Made by a program: the position numbers and the translations under genes. From Budvicia aquatica DSM 5075 = ATCC 35567 (GTDB taxonomy: Bacteria > Pseudomonadota > Gammaproteobacteria > Enterobacterales > Enterobacteriaceae), in contig NZ_ATYS01000051.1 of NCBI RefSeq assembly GCF_000427805.1, forward strand, positions 153-35,059: DNA of 34,907 nt, in the 5' to 3' direction. The notes under the pieces are model-generated. The model was not told the origin of the DNA. It saw nothing but the letters and a program-made list of their open reading frames with translations, and did no database searches. Positions 14,327 to 21,395 of the stretch are shown one piece after another (the stretch's first letter is position 1; every line of letters starts with the position of its first letter).

Positions 14327-17300
14327 GTATGGATACCACCAAAGAGCTGATTTTCCAGGATGAAATGATTGCTCAAATGGAAGACAAAGGCTGGATTCGA
14401 GGCAAACCAGAAGGCTATGACCGCGAACGTGCTCTGTACTCGCAGGATGTCATCGCCTTTGTGCAAAACACTCAGCCGCTGGAGTGGGAAAAATTTTCTA
14501 AGATTTACCCCACCGATACCGAGCGTCATTTCCTTGATTTGCTGGTGGCGCAACTTAAAAAAGCCGATAACAACGCCACAGACCAGCTATCGCGCACTTA
14601 CGGCACGCTGGGCGTGTTGCGCCACGGTATCAAAAGCCATAATGCGCGCTTTTCGCTATGCCAGTTTAAACCCGAGCACAATCTCAACCCGGAAACCCTG
14701 GCGCGTTATAAACAGAATATCTGCCGTATTGTGCCAGAACTGGTTTACAGCCCGTATGCCACCAAAGCGGCACTGGATGAAACGGGTTCAGTAGCAAAGA
14801 AATGGCGTATCGATTTGGTGCTGTTTATCAACGGCTTGCCGATTGCCACACTTGAGCTGAAATCAGAATTCAAGCAAGCGGTACATAACGCGATTAAACA
14901 ATATAAGAAAACGCGTTTGCCGAAAGACCCGATAACCAATAAGCCTGAGCCGTTGCTCACTTTTAAACGTGGTGCGCTGGTGCACTTTGCCGTCAGCCAG
15001 TATGAAGTGTTTATGGCCACCAAACTGGCGGGTGATAACACCTTCTTCCTGCCGTTTAACAAAGGCACCAAAGAAGGCGGCGCGGGTAATGAAACTCCCG
15101 ACAATGAAAACGAATACGCCACCAGCTACCTGTGGAATGAAGTCCTGCTGCCGGACAATCTGCTGAAAATCCTTGCCAGTTTTGTGCATCTGCAAATTGA
15201 AGAAAAAGAGGACTGGAACGGGCTGAAGGTTAAAAAAGAAAGCCTGATCTTCCCGCGCTACCACCAGTGGGATGTGGTGAATAAGCTGATCAGCGCCGCT
15301 GCGGTAGAAGGCACGGGTCATAAATATCTGATTCAACACAGTGCCGGTTCCGGGAAATCTAACTCTATTGCCTGGACCGCCCACCAGCTTTCCACACTCT
15401 ATGATGAAAAGGGCGAGAAGCAGTTCCACTCGGTAATTGTGGTAACGGATCGCACCGTGCTGGACGAGCAGCTCCAGGACACCATTTACCAGTTTGAACA
15501 CGCCGATGGCGTCGTCGGGCGCATTAACAATAAAGAAGGCGATGGATCGAAATCGGAAAAGCTCGCCAGCGCCCTGGAAAACTCGCAGCCGATTATTATC
15601 GTTACCATCCAGACCTTCCCGTTCGTTCTGAAAGCCATTGAAAACAGCGTCAGCCTCAAGCAGCGTAAATATGCGGTTATCGCTGATGAAGCACACTCTT
15701 CGCAAAGCGGTTCTACGGCGCGTCAGCTTAAAGAAGTGTTGATGAAAGAAGAGGCGGATGATGATGTGGTGCTGTCGTCGGAAGATATTCTCGATGCCAC
15801 CATCGCTGCACGTAAAAACAGCAGTAATCTTAACTACTATGCGTTTACCGCCACGCCAAAAGCTAAAACACTCGAGCTGTTTGGCCGCCGCCCAAACCCT
15901 CTCGAACCTGCATCAAAGACCAATAAACCCGAAGCCTTCCATGTTTACTCCATGCGCCAGGCCATCGAAGAAGGCTTTATTCTTGATGTTCTCAAGAACT
16001 ACACCAACTACAAAGTGGCGTATAAGCTGCTGCAAAAACTGGACGATCCTGACCGGGAAGTGGACAGCAAGAAAACCAAAATCAAACTGAACCAGTGGGT
16101 CACGCTGCACGACCATAACGTGTCGCAAAAAGTAAAAGTGATTGTTGAGCACTACCGCAAACATGTGATGCATTTACTGGGTGGGCAGGCCAAAGCGATG
16201 GTCGTCACCAGTTCTCGCAAAGCGGCAGTGCGCTACAAGCTGGCATTTGATAAGTACATTGCAGAGAACAACTACCAGAAAATTAACGCCATGGTGGCGT
16301 TTTCTGGGGAAGTGGAATTTGTGGAGAGTGACCACAATAGCCTCGCACTGCTGAATCAGAAGTTTACCGAAACCAATATGAACCCAGGGCTGAAAGGCCG
16401 GGATATGCGTAAAGCCTTTGATAGCGATGATTATCAGGTGATGCTGGTGGCGAATAAGTTCCAGACCGGTTTTGACCAGCCAAAACTATGCGCCATGTAT
16501 GTGGATAAAGCGCTTGGTGGTGTGGAGTGCGTACAGACGCTTTCGCGTCTGAATCGTACCTATCCCGGCAAAGCGCAGTCGGGCACTTTTGTGCTGGATT
16601 TCTACAACGAACCCGACGAGATCCTGGAAGCTTTCCAGCCTTACTATCAAACGGCTGAACTGACTGATGTCAGCGATCCACAACTGGTCTTTGAGTTATT
16701 CCAGAAGCTCCGCACCAGTGGTATCTTCCAGTGGAATGAAGTCGAGCAATTCTGTGACGCCTTCTTCACCAAAAACAAATCAAACGCCGCGATAAGCAAT
16801 ATCTGTAAACCTGCCGTTGAGCGCTGGAAGAAGCGTTATACCTCCGCTGTGGAGGCTTATAAGCTGGCAAAAGAAATCTTTGAACGCACGAAAAAAACCA
16901 ATGATGTGGTGCTGATCACCAATGCTGAAAACAGCTTCAAAGATTGCAAACAAGAGAAAGACAAACTGGATATCTTCAAGAAAGATCTCGGCAGTTTTGT
17001 CCGCTTCTATGAGTTTATGTCGCAAATCGTTGAGTACGATGACAAGGAACTGGAGAAGCTCAGCCTGTTTGCCCGCCATCTGCGTCCGCTACTCCATGAG
17101 CAGCGCATTGAAGAAGACGAGATTGATTTAAGCAACGTGGAGATGAGCCATTACCGCTTATCAAAACTCCATGAGCAGCATCTCAAACTTCAGGAAGATG
17201 CCGAAGAATACAAAATCGAGCCGGGTAATGACGTCGGCACAGCCAAGCCGAAGGATAAGAAAGAAGAGTTTCTGTCCAATATTCTGGCGCGTCTGAATGA

Positions 17301-17571
17301 CCTGTTTATTACGGATAACCTTAGCGACAAAGACATGATCAACTATGCCTTTACCGTACGCGACAAGTTATCAGAAAACCAGGCGGTCATGACGCAGATT
17401 GCTAATAACACCCGTGAACAAGCCATGCTTGGGGATTTCCCTAAAGCGATTGATGACGCGGTGATGGACAGCAGCGAAGCGCAACATGAGATGATGATGC
17501 AATACCTTTCAAACCCTGAACTTGCCAAAGGTTTTGCCCGAGTGGTATTCGATATGCTAAAAGGGGCTTAG
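14323..17571 (+). CDS. hsdR: Type I restriction endonuclease/translocase subunit HsdR
   Basis: A 1082-residue motor-nuclease subunit. The N-terminal PD-(D/E)xK nuclease carries D164 (WRIDLVLF) and E178-x-K180 (ATLELKSEFKQA). The superfamily-2 helicase core has Walker A AGSGKS (341-346), the DEAH box D455-H458 (ADEAHSSQSG), motif III TATP (509-512) and downstream motifs including VANKFQTGFDQPKL and LSRLNRTYPGK. A helical C-terminal region for docking onto the methyltransferase follows. It cleaves DNA unmodified at the HsdS site after ATP-driven translocation. All catalytic residues are present, so restriction should be active. It overlaps hsdS by 4 bp (ATGA). Large antisense open frames inside the gene are by-products of its codon use. 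Confidence 0.96.
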   Translation: MSMDTTKELIFQDEMIAQMEDKGWIRGKPEGYDRERALYSQDVIAFVQNTQPLEWEKFSKIYPTDTERHFLDLLVAQLKKADNNATDQLSRTYGTLGVLRHGIKSHNARFSLCQFKPEHNLNPETLARYKQNICRIVPELVYSPYATKAALDETGSVAKKWRIDLVLFINGLPIATLELKSEFKQAVHNAIKQYKKTRLPKDPITNKPEPLLTFKRGALVHFAVSQYEVFMATKLAGDNTFFLPFNKGTKEGGAGNETPDNENEYATSYLWNEVLLPDNLLKILASFVHLQIEEKEDWNGLKVKKESLIFPRYHQWDVVNKLISAAAVEGTGHKYLIQHSAGSGKSNSIAWTAHQLSTLYDEKGEKQFHSVIVVTDRTVLDEQLQDTIYQFEHADGVVGRINNKEGDGSKSEKLASALENSQPIIIVTIQTFPFVLKAIENSVSLKQRKYAVIADEAHSSQSGSTARQLKEVLMKEEADDDVVLSSEDILDATIAARKNSSNLNYYAFTATPKAKTLELFGRRPNPLEPASKTNKPEAFHVYSMRQAIEEGFILDVLKNYTNYKVAYKLLQKLDDPDREVDSKKTKIKLNQWVTLHDHNVSQKVKVIVEHYRKHVMHLLGGQAKAMVVTSSRKAAVRYKLAFDKYIAENNYQKINAMVAFSGEVEFVESDHNSLALLNQKFTETNMNPGLKGRDMRKAFDSDDYQVMLVANKFQTGFDQPKLCAMYVDKALGGVECVQTLSRLNRTYPGKAQSGTFVLDFYNEPDEILEAFQPYYQTAELTDVSDPQLVFELFQKLRTSGIFQWNEVEQFCDAFFTKNKSNAAISNICKPAVERWKKRYTSAVEAYKLAKEIFERTKKTNDVVLITNAENSFKDCKQEKDKLDIFKKDLGSFVRFYEFMSQIVEYDDKELEKLSLFARHLRPLLHEQRIEEDEIDLSNVEMSHYRLSKLHEQHLKLQEDAEEYKIEPGNDVGTAKPKDKKEEFLSNILARLNDLFITDNLSDKDMINYAFTVRDKLSENQAVMTQIANNTREQAMLGDFPKAIDDAVMDSSEAQHEMMMQYLSNPELAKGFARVVFDMLKGA

Positions 17572-17648
17572 GTTATCCTTAGCAGATTATTAACGCAGAC
17601 TTAAGATATAAAAGTATCGCGCACTAACTAAAACAAATGGAGCTCAGT

Positions 17649-18542
17649 ATGGATAAAGGTAAAACAATTCGTATCTACTTAACTGATGGTACGGTTGCAG
17701 GCATCCGTCATGCTGAGCTAATTAACTGGACTGGCCAAGCGATTTCTTGTCCTCGTAACCATCTAAGCGCCCTTGCAAATTGGCATGAAAGCACAAGGCC
17801 CGGCGTCTATTTCCTTTTCGGCCTTGATGATGAGACAGCCCAGCCAACTGTATATATTGGTGAGGCAGAAAATGTTTATGTGCGCCTTCAACAACACATT
17901 AAAAAAGAGAAAAACTTTTGGAAAGAAGTCATCTTTTTTACTAATAAAGACGAGAATTTAACTAAAGCCCACATTAAATATCTTGAGTCCCGCTTAGTTG
18001 ATATAGCCAAAATAGCCGGGCGCTATTTAGTTTTGAACTCAAATACCCCAACTTGCTCTTCATTACCTATCAGTGACAAAGCTGCAATGGAAGAGTTTAT
18101 TAGAAACTTATCGGTTCTTTTGGGAAGTTTGGGCCACCGAGTTCTGGAGCCCCTCGCTGATTTTGAAAATAAACCGACAACATCCAATTCAACAATACCG
18201 GCTAATCCTAACCTCTTCTATATTCATACTAAAAATGAAAAGAATTTAGCGACTGCACAACGTACAGATGAAGGAATGGTTATTCTGGCAAACTCACGAG
18301 CCCTTATTGAAACATACTCGTCGCTATCTAATGGAAATAAAGATCTCCGAGTCGCTCTTGTAGAAAAAGGACAACTCCGCCAAGAAGGTAATTACTATAT
18401 TTTTACTAAAGATGTATTACTTGCCAGCCCTAGCCAGTCAGCATCCGTAGTTCTTGGTTATTCGGTAAATGGCAGAGAAATCTGGGTAAATGTAGAAGGT
18501 AAGTCATTAAAGGCTCTCGAAGAAGAGAGCATGAAAAAATAA
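17649..18542 (+). CDS. GIY-YIG nuclease-fold protein with DUF4357
   Basis: A 297-residue protein. Residues about 50-145 fit a GIY-YIG nuclease fold: PGVYFLFG then TVYIGEAENVYVRLQQH, with a helix ending in TKAHIKYLESRLVDIA that supplies the glutamate. The C-terminal ~100 residues fit DUF4357 (NEKNLATAQRTDEGMVILANSRA...GREIWVNVEG). The start at 17649 is chosen over 17637 because GGAG is six bases upstream. It follows hsdR by about 75 bp on the same strand and ends before a strong hairpin. Genes of this type are often found next to type I systems in mobile elements; whether it aids restriction, acts as an independent defence nuclease or is regulatory is not known. Confidence 0.85.
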   Translation: MDKGKTIRIYLTDGTVAGIRHAELINWTGQAISCPRNHLSALANWHESTRPGVYFLFGLDDETAQPTVYIGEAENVYVRLQQHIKKEKNFWKEVIFFTNKDENLTKAHIKYLESRLVDIAKIAGRYLVLNSNTPTCSSLPISDKAAMEEFIRNLSVLLGSLGHRVLEPLADFENKPTTSNSTIPANPNLFYIHTKNEKNLATAQRTDEGMVILANSRALIETYSSLSNGNKDLRVALVEKGQLRQEGNYYIFTKDVLLASPSQSASVVLGYSVNGREIWVNVEGKSLKALEEESMKK

Positions 18543-18628
18543 AAAAAAATTTCAAATACGCTCAGCCTTATACACAATACCATGTAATAAATGATACCCC
18601 CCTCCTCAATCTACGGTCCAAAGGGGTA

Positions 18629-18660
18629 CCCCCTGCCCCCAGCCCCCAGCCCCCAGCCCT
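18629..18660 (-). repeat. Four tandem heptamers with G-quadruplex potential
   Basis: CCCCCTG followed by three copies of CCCCCAG and CCCT. On the minus strand this gives four G5 tracts separated by 2-nt CT/CA spacers, a textbook G-quadruplex motif, in an AT-rich intergenic stretch. It directly abuts the palindrome GGGGTACCCC (18623-18632) near the right end of the element. Confidence 0.8.
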
Positions 18661-18667
18661 AGGGTAA

Positions 18668-18718
18668 AAAAAGTTACCAGTTTCTTTGAGCTAATTTTAA
18701 AACTCATGGTAACTTTTT
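18668..18718 (+). terminator. Long hairpin terminating the restriction/GIY-YIG operon
   Basis: AAAAAGTTACCA (18668-18679) pairs with TGGTAACTTTTT (18707-18718) around a 27-nt loop. The terminal T-tract on both strands allows bidirectional termination. It lies 125 bp after the GIY-YIG gene. Confidence 0.6.
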
Positions 18719-18724
18719 ATTATG

Positions 18725-18742
18725 GGTACTCGTTTGGGTACT
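18725..18742 (+). repeat. Paired GGTACTC motifs near the right end
   Basis: GGGTACTC occurs at 18724 and 18736, 12 bp apart, and GGTACC at 18625. They echo the GGTACC/GGTACT cluster at 2693-2758 (where 2693 and 2705 are also 12 bp apart), consistent with integrase arm-type sites on both sides of the element. Confidence 0.45.
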
Positions 18743-18802
18743 CTTGATAAATTGAATTTATATAAAACACTTAATTAACAATCAACTAAATCACCAATTC
18801 AG

Positions 18803-18822
18803 ACTCCGCCAGCCCACCAAAT
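18803..18822 (+). repeat. Candidate attR: decayed copy of the ssrA 3' end
   Basis: ACTCCGCCAGCCCACCAAAT matches the ssrA 3' end and flank at 2550-2571 with two single-base gaps and one mismatch. The copy is not under selection for tmRNA function, so drift is expected. It is followed after 42 bp by an ssrA-type terminator. Confidence 0.5.
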
Positions 18823-18864
18823 ATGTCACCAGTGATACCAGATAGACCCGGTGATAGTAACAAG

Positions 18865-18890
18865 AAAGCCTGTAACTCACGTTACGGGTT
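18865..18890 (+). terminator. Probable original ssrA terminator displaced by the insertion
   Basis: AAGCCTGTAAC-TCAC-GTTACGGGTTT pairs through one or two G-T wobbles and runs into TTTTTT. It resembles the hairpin directly after ssrA (2602-2633) in stem sequence, supporting the view that the pre-insertion ssrA locus continued here. Confidence 0.6.
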
Positions 18891-19113
18891 TTTTTGTGTC
18901 TGCAGGTTTTTAATCACATTGATATTGAAGGTTATTTCAATATGGTTTTGTCTGCCACTCTCCTACTCTTTTTATCAGTTTCCCGCTTTTCTCATAGTGT
19001 AATAGCATAGTAAATTAGGCCACCTGAATAGAAGTGACACTATAGCCAAACCTGATAACCATAATTTCAGCTTAGAGCTCAGGCTCAAAGCTGTTCTCAA
19101 CACGATGATACCC
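18891..19113. other. Intergenic region right of the element
   Basis: No reading frame is recognised. An inverted repeat ATATTGAA-GGTTAT-TTCAATAT lies near 18922. The region separates the element junction from the 3' end of the MFS gene; no convincing terminator for the minus-strand iron operon is visible. Confidence 0.4.
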
Positions 19114-20367
19114 CTAAACACCTCGCCGAGATAATTGTGACGTGTACTCAGCCATGCGGTAAATATGGCTTCTGGCTAACAGCGCAATAATTAGAACGAG
19201 TAATACTCCGCAAGATAACCCTGTTAACATTAAAGAGTATCCCCCAACGTCTAACAGTATCCCGGCCCCAATGGGAAACGTCAGGCGAGTAATCACAAAC
19301 AGACTTGCCTGCAAACCATAATCTGAAGCTCGCCGCTGATGACGGGTAAAAAACATCGTTAGGCCAAATAGAAGAGAGGAAATAGCCCCCATAGAAATAG
19401 CTACTAAAAAAATGCTGGCGATAACCCATATCTGATCCAGTTTAAGCAAAACAGATGCAGTCAAAGCGATAAGTGTTAACAAGGCACCAAATAAATAGCC
19501 GGGAATAGCTTTGCCAACCCCTAAATATTGAACCAGTCGCCCGCTCAATAGGCTAGAAATAGCACCAATTGTCCCTCCGCCAACACCAACAATCCAAGCG
19601 ACATCCTGAGCCTCTATCCCTAAATCAAGTAACATTGGCTTAAGGTATAGCCAGACAGCGCCAATAAAGGGAAAGCTGGTCATCAACAGCCAGGTCCAAA
19701 GCTTGGCCCCCGGTTGACGAAAATAGCCAGATAAATCCATTATCGGTTGTTTGTTAATCTGAACTGGTAGTTCACCCTTTTGTTGTCCTTCTCTAAGCAA
19801 TACCATTAGCAATAAACCGAACAATAAGCTGGCCGACATGAGATAAAATGGGGCTTGCCACCCCCATAGCCCTTGAAGAACTAACATAAAACCGCTGCCG
19901 ACAATTGCCCCTAAGAATAACGCCATTGAGCGGATGCTACCTGCCCGCATCTGTTCTGAACGAGGAAGCAGTTTAACAATAAGGGCATTCAGAGGAATAT
20001 CCGCCCAGGTTGACAACAGGCTAATGGCAAATGCTAATAGAAATAATGGTACTCGACGTTCCAACATCCCCCGATTGCTGATCAGATAAAGCAAAAATAC
20101 TAATACCAGCACCAGTAATAATACCCAATGACTATAGTGACGTTTCCCCGGACTAAAACGTTGAATAGGTAATGCCAACAGAAATTTGAACACTGCCGGT
20201 AGCCCTGCCAATTGGAAAAGCCCAATATCTGTACCAGACCAACCGTACTCTCGCATGGTCAGTGGCAGCCCAAGTAACAGATAAATACCGGGAATAACTA
20301 ACACAAAGTTCATCCACCCGAAAATCAGCTGATATAAAGCAAATCGTTGAGTCGTTATTTGATTCAT
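19114..20367 (-). CDS. RhtX/FptX-like MFS siderophore importer
   Basis: A 417-residue major facilitator superfamily permease with about 12 membrane segments, from the N-terminal LYQLIFGWMNFVLVIPGIYLLLG to the C-terminal LTGLSCGVLLVLIIALLA. Length, the absence of a large central loop and its place directly after a siderophore receptor fit the RhtX/FptX family, single-protein inner-membrane importers of ferri-siderophores (related to AmpG permeases). Its start overlaps the methyltransferase stop by 4 bp, making it the last gene of the receptor-methyltransferase-importer operon. It would move the siderophore, or its methylated form, between periplasm and cytosol; an export role cannot be excluded. 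The substrate is unknown. Confidence 0.8.
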   Translation of the reverse strand: MNQITTQRFALYQLIFGWMNFVLVIPGIYLLLGLPLTMREYGWSGTDIGLFQLAGLPAVFKFLLALPIQRFSPGKRHYSHWVLLLVLVLVFLLYLISNRGMLERRVPLFLLAFAISLLSTWADIPLNALIVKLLPRSEQMRAGSIRSMALFLGAIVGSGFMLVLQGLWGWQAPFYLMSASLLFGLLLMVLLREGQQKGELPVQINKQPIMDLSGYFRQPGAKLWTWLLMTSFPFIGAVWLYLKPMLLDLGIEAQDVAWIVGVGGGTIGAISSLLSGRLVQYLGVGKAIPGYLFGALLTLIALTASVLLKLDQIWVIASIFLVAISMGAISSLLFGLTMFFTRHQRRASDYGLQASLFVITRLTFPIGAGILLDVGGYSLMLTGLSCGVLLVLIIALLARSHIYRMAEYTSQLSRRGV

Positions 20368-21395
20368 ACGCCCTCTTTTCTGGCAACCAGAACCGAGACC
20401 GGCGCCACTGGAAATACAACATCGTCATATTGTTCAATATCAATAAAACCGGCTGCTGCCATAGCGGAAGAGAGTTCGCCCTTAGGCGTAACGTGACACC
20501 CTTTCATTTGCATAGATAAGTAATAAGGCAGGACTTTTCTTGCCTCAGAGGCGGTTGATGGCACTTCTGCGTGTGCGCTTATAAATACGCCGCCGGGTTT
20601 TAACGCTGACCATATTTTGGCTAAAGTGGCATTAATATCAGGCATAAAATGCAATACGGATGAACACCAGATCAAATCAAAGTTGTCACCAATTGGGTCA
20701 ACCTCAAGATCGCCACATCTGACCTGCAAGCGATCCGCTAATCCGGCCTGATTAATGTTGTTTTGCGCGACTTTTACCGTTGCAGGAAAATCAAACACCT
20801 CGCCAGAGAACGCAGGACAAGCTTGCAACATGGCAATAGCGATCAATCCCGGTCCGCAGCCTAAATCCAATAATCGTCCACCATATTGAAACTCAGGTAT
20901 ATTTTTCATCAACGCTATAACAACACCCGCCGTTATGGCACGCTGCTCCTGTGCTATCTGTAAACTGGCGGCTTTGGCCCAATTTGCCTGTATTGTGCTC
21001 ACATCGACCGCCTGATTGTAGCTCACACCAGACCGAACCTGCTCTGCGAGCTGATGACCAAAATGACGTAATCCTTTCAGTCGAAAAAGGAAAGCATCCC
21101 CCAAATAATGAGCAGAGCCAGAACAAAAATATTTTTTCGCTATCGGTTGGTTGAAGTAACGAAGCGGATCGCCAGGTTTGCGGGCTACCAGCGCCATACT
21201 CCACAGCATATCTAACACATAGCCCATATTAACTGGATCTAAGCCAAGCCGTGCGGCAACATCAGCAACCGCCCTGGGTCTCTCTAGATAGCGAAACAGA
21301 TCCCACTCAATGGCAACACGCAGTACGTCAGCACTTACGTTCGCTAACACCAAATCCCAATAAGATTGTAGCTGTATCTCTTGTTCAAAATTCAT
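20364..21395 (-). CDS. SAM-dependent methyltransferase of the siderophore operon
   Basis: A 343-residue class I methyltransferase of the O-methyltransferase (HIOMT/COMT-like) architecture. An N-terminal helical dimerisation region with a winged-helix-like part (RAVADVAARLGLDPVNMGYVLDML, about 41-64) precedes the SAM fold with motif I LLDLGCGPG (175-183), a motif-II-like acidic end at GDL, and LKPGGVF (265-271). Such enzymes usually methylate hydroxyl groups of aromatic or polyketide small molecules. It overlaps the receptor gene by 11 bp and the importer gene by 4 bp, so its product is made together with the uptake machinery. A role in modifying a siderophore or its breakdown product is inferred from context only. 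Confidence 0.85.
   Translation of the reverse strand: MNFEQEIQLQSYWDLVLANVSADVLRVAIEWDLFRYLERPRAVADVAARLGLDPVNMGYVLDMLWSMALVARKPGDPLRYFNQPIAKKYFCSGSAHYLGDAFLFRLKGLRHFGHQLAEQVRSGVSYNQAVDVSTIQANWAKAASLQIAQEQRAITAGVVIALMKNIPEFQYGGRLLDLGCGPGLIAIAMLQACPAFSGEVFDFPATVKVAQNNINQAGLADRLQVRCGDLEVDPIGDNFDLIWCSSVLHFMPDINATLAKIWSALKPGGVFISAHAEVPSTASEARKVLPYYLSMQMKGCHVTPKGELSSAMAAAGFIDIEQYDDVVFPVAPVSVLVARKEGV

Larger units (their letters stand above)
2569..18822 (+). mobile_element. P4-like integrative element in ssrA carrying a type I restriction system
   Basis: The element runs from the ssrA 3' end to a decayed ssrA 3'-end copy at 18803-18822. It contains a P4-type integrase beside attL, an AlpA-type regulator, a primase-helicase of P4-alpha type, two unknown genes in the replication part, a minus-strand membrane/lipoprotein cassette, hsdMSR and a GIY-YIG gene. 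GGTACC/GGTACT motifs cluster at both ends. No structural phage or conjugation genes are present, so it is either a satellite that borrows a helper or a remnant. The second ssrA-like terminator at 18865-18890, just outside the right end, supports this boundary. The imperfect right repeat leaves the exact right end uncertain and suggests that excision may now be impaired. Confidence 0.75.

Noticed and set aside
14863-15705. Long antisense open frame (280 codons) inside hsdR
   Set aside because: It is opposite to the conserved nuclease and helicase motifs of HsdR and arises from its codon pattern.
18629-18660. Tandem repeats considered as a CRISPR array
   Set aside because: Heptamers without spacers are a simple-sequence repeat; no cas genes are present.
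2569-18822. Complete prophage
   Set aside because: No capsid, portal, terminase, tail or lysis genes; only integration, regulation, replication and cargo genes.
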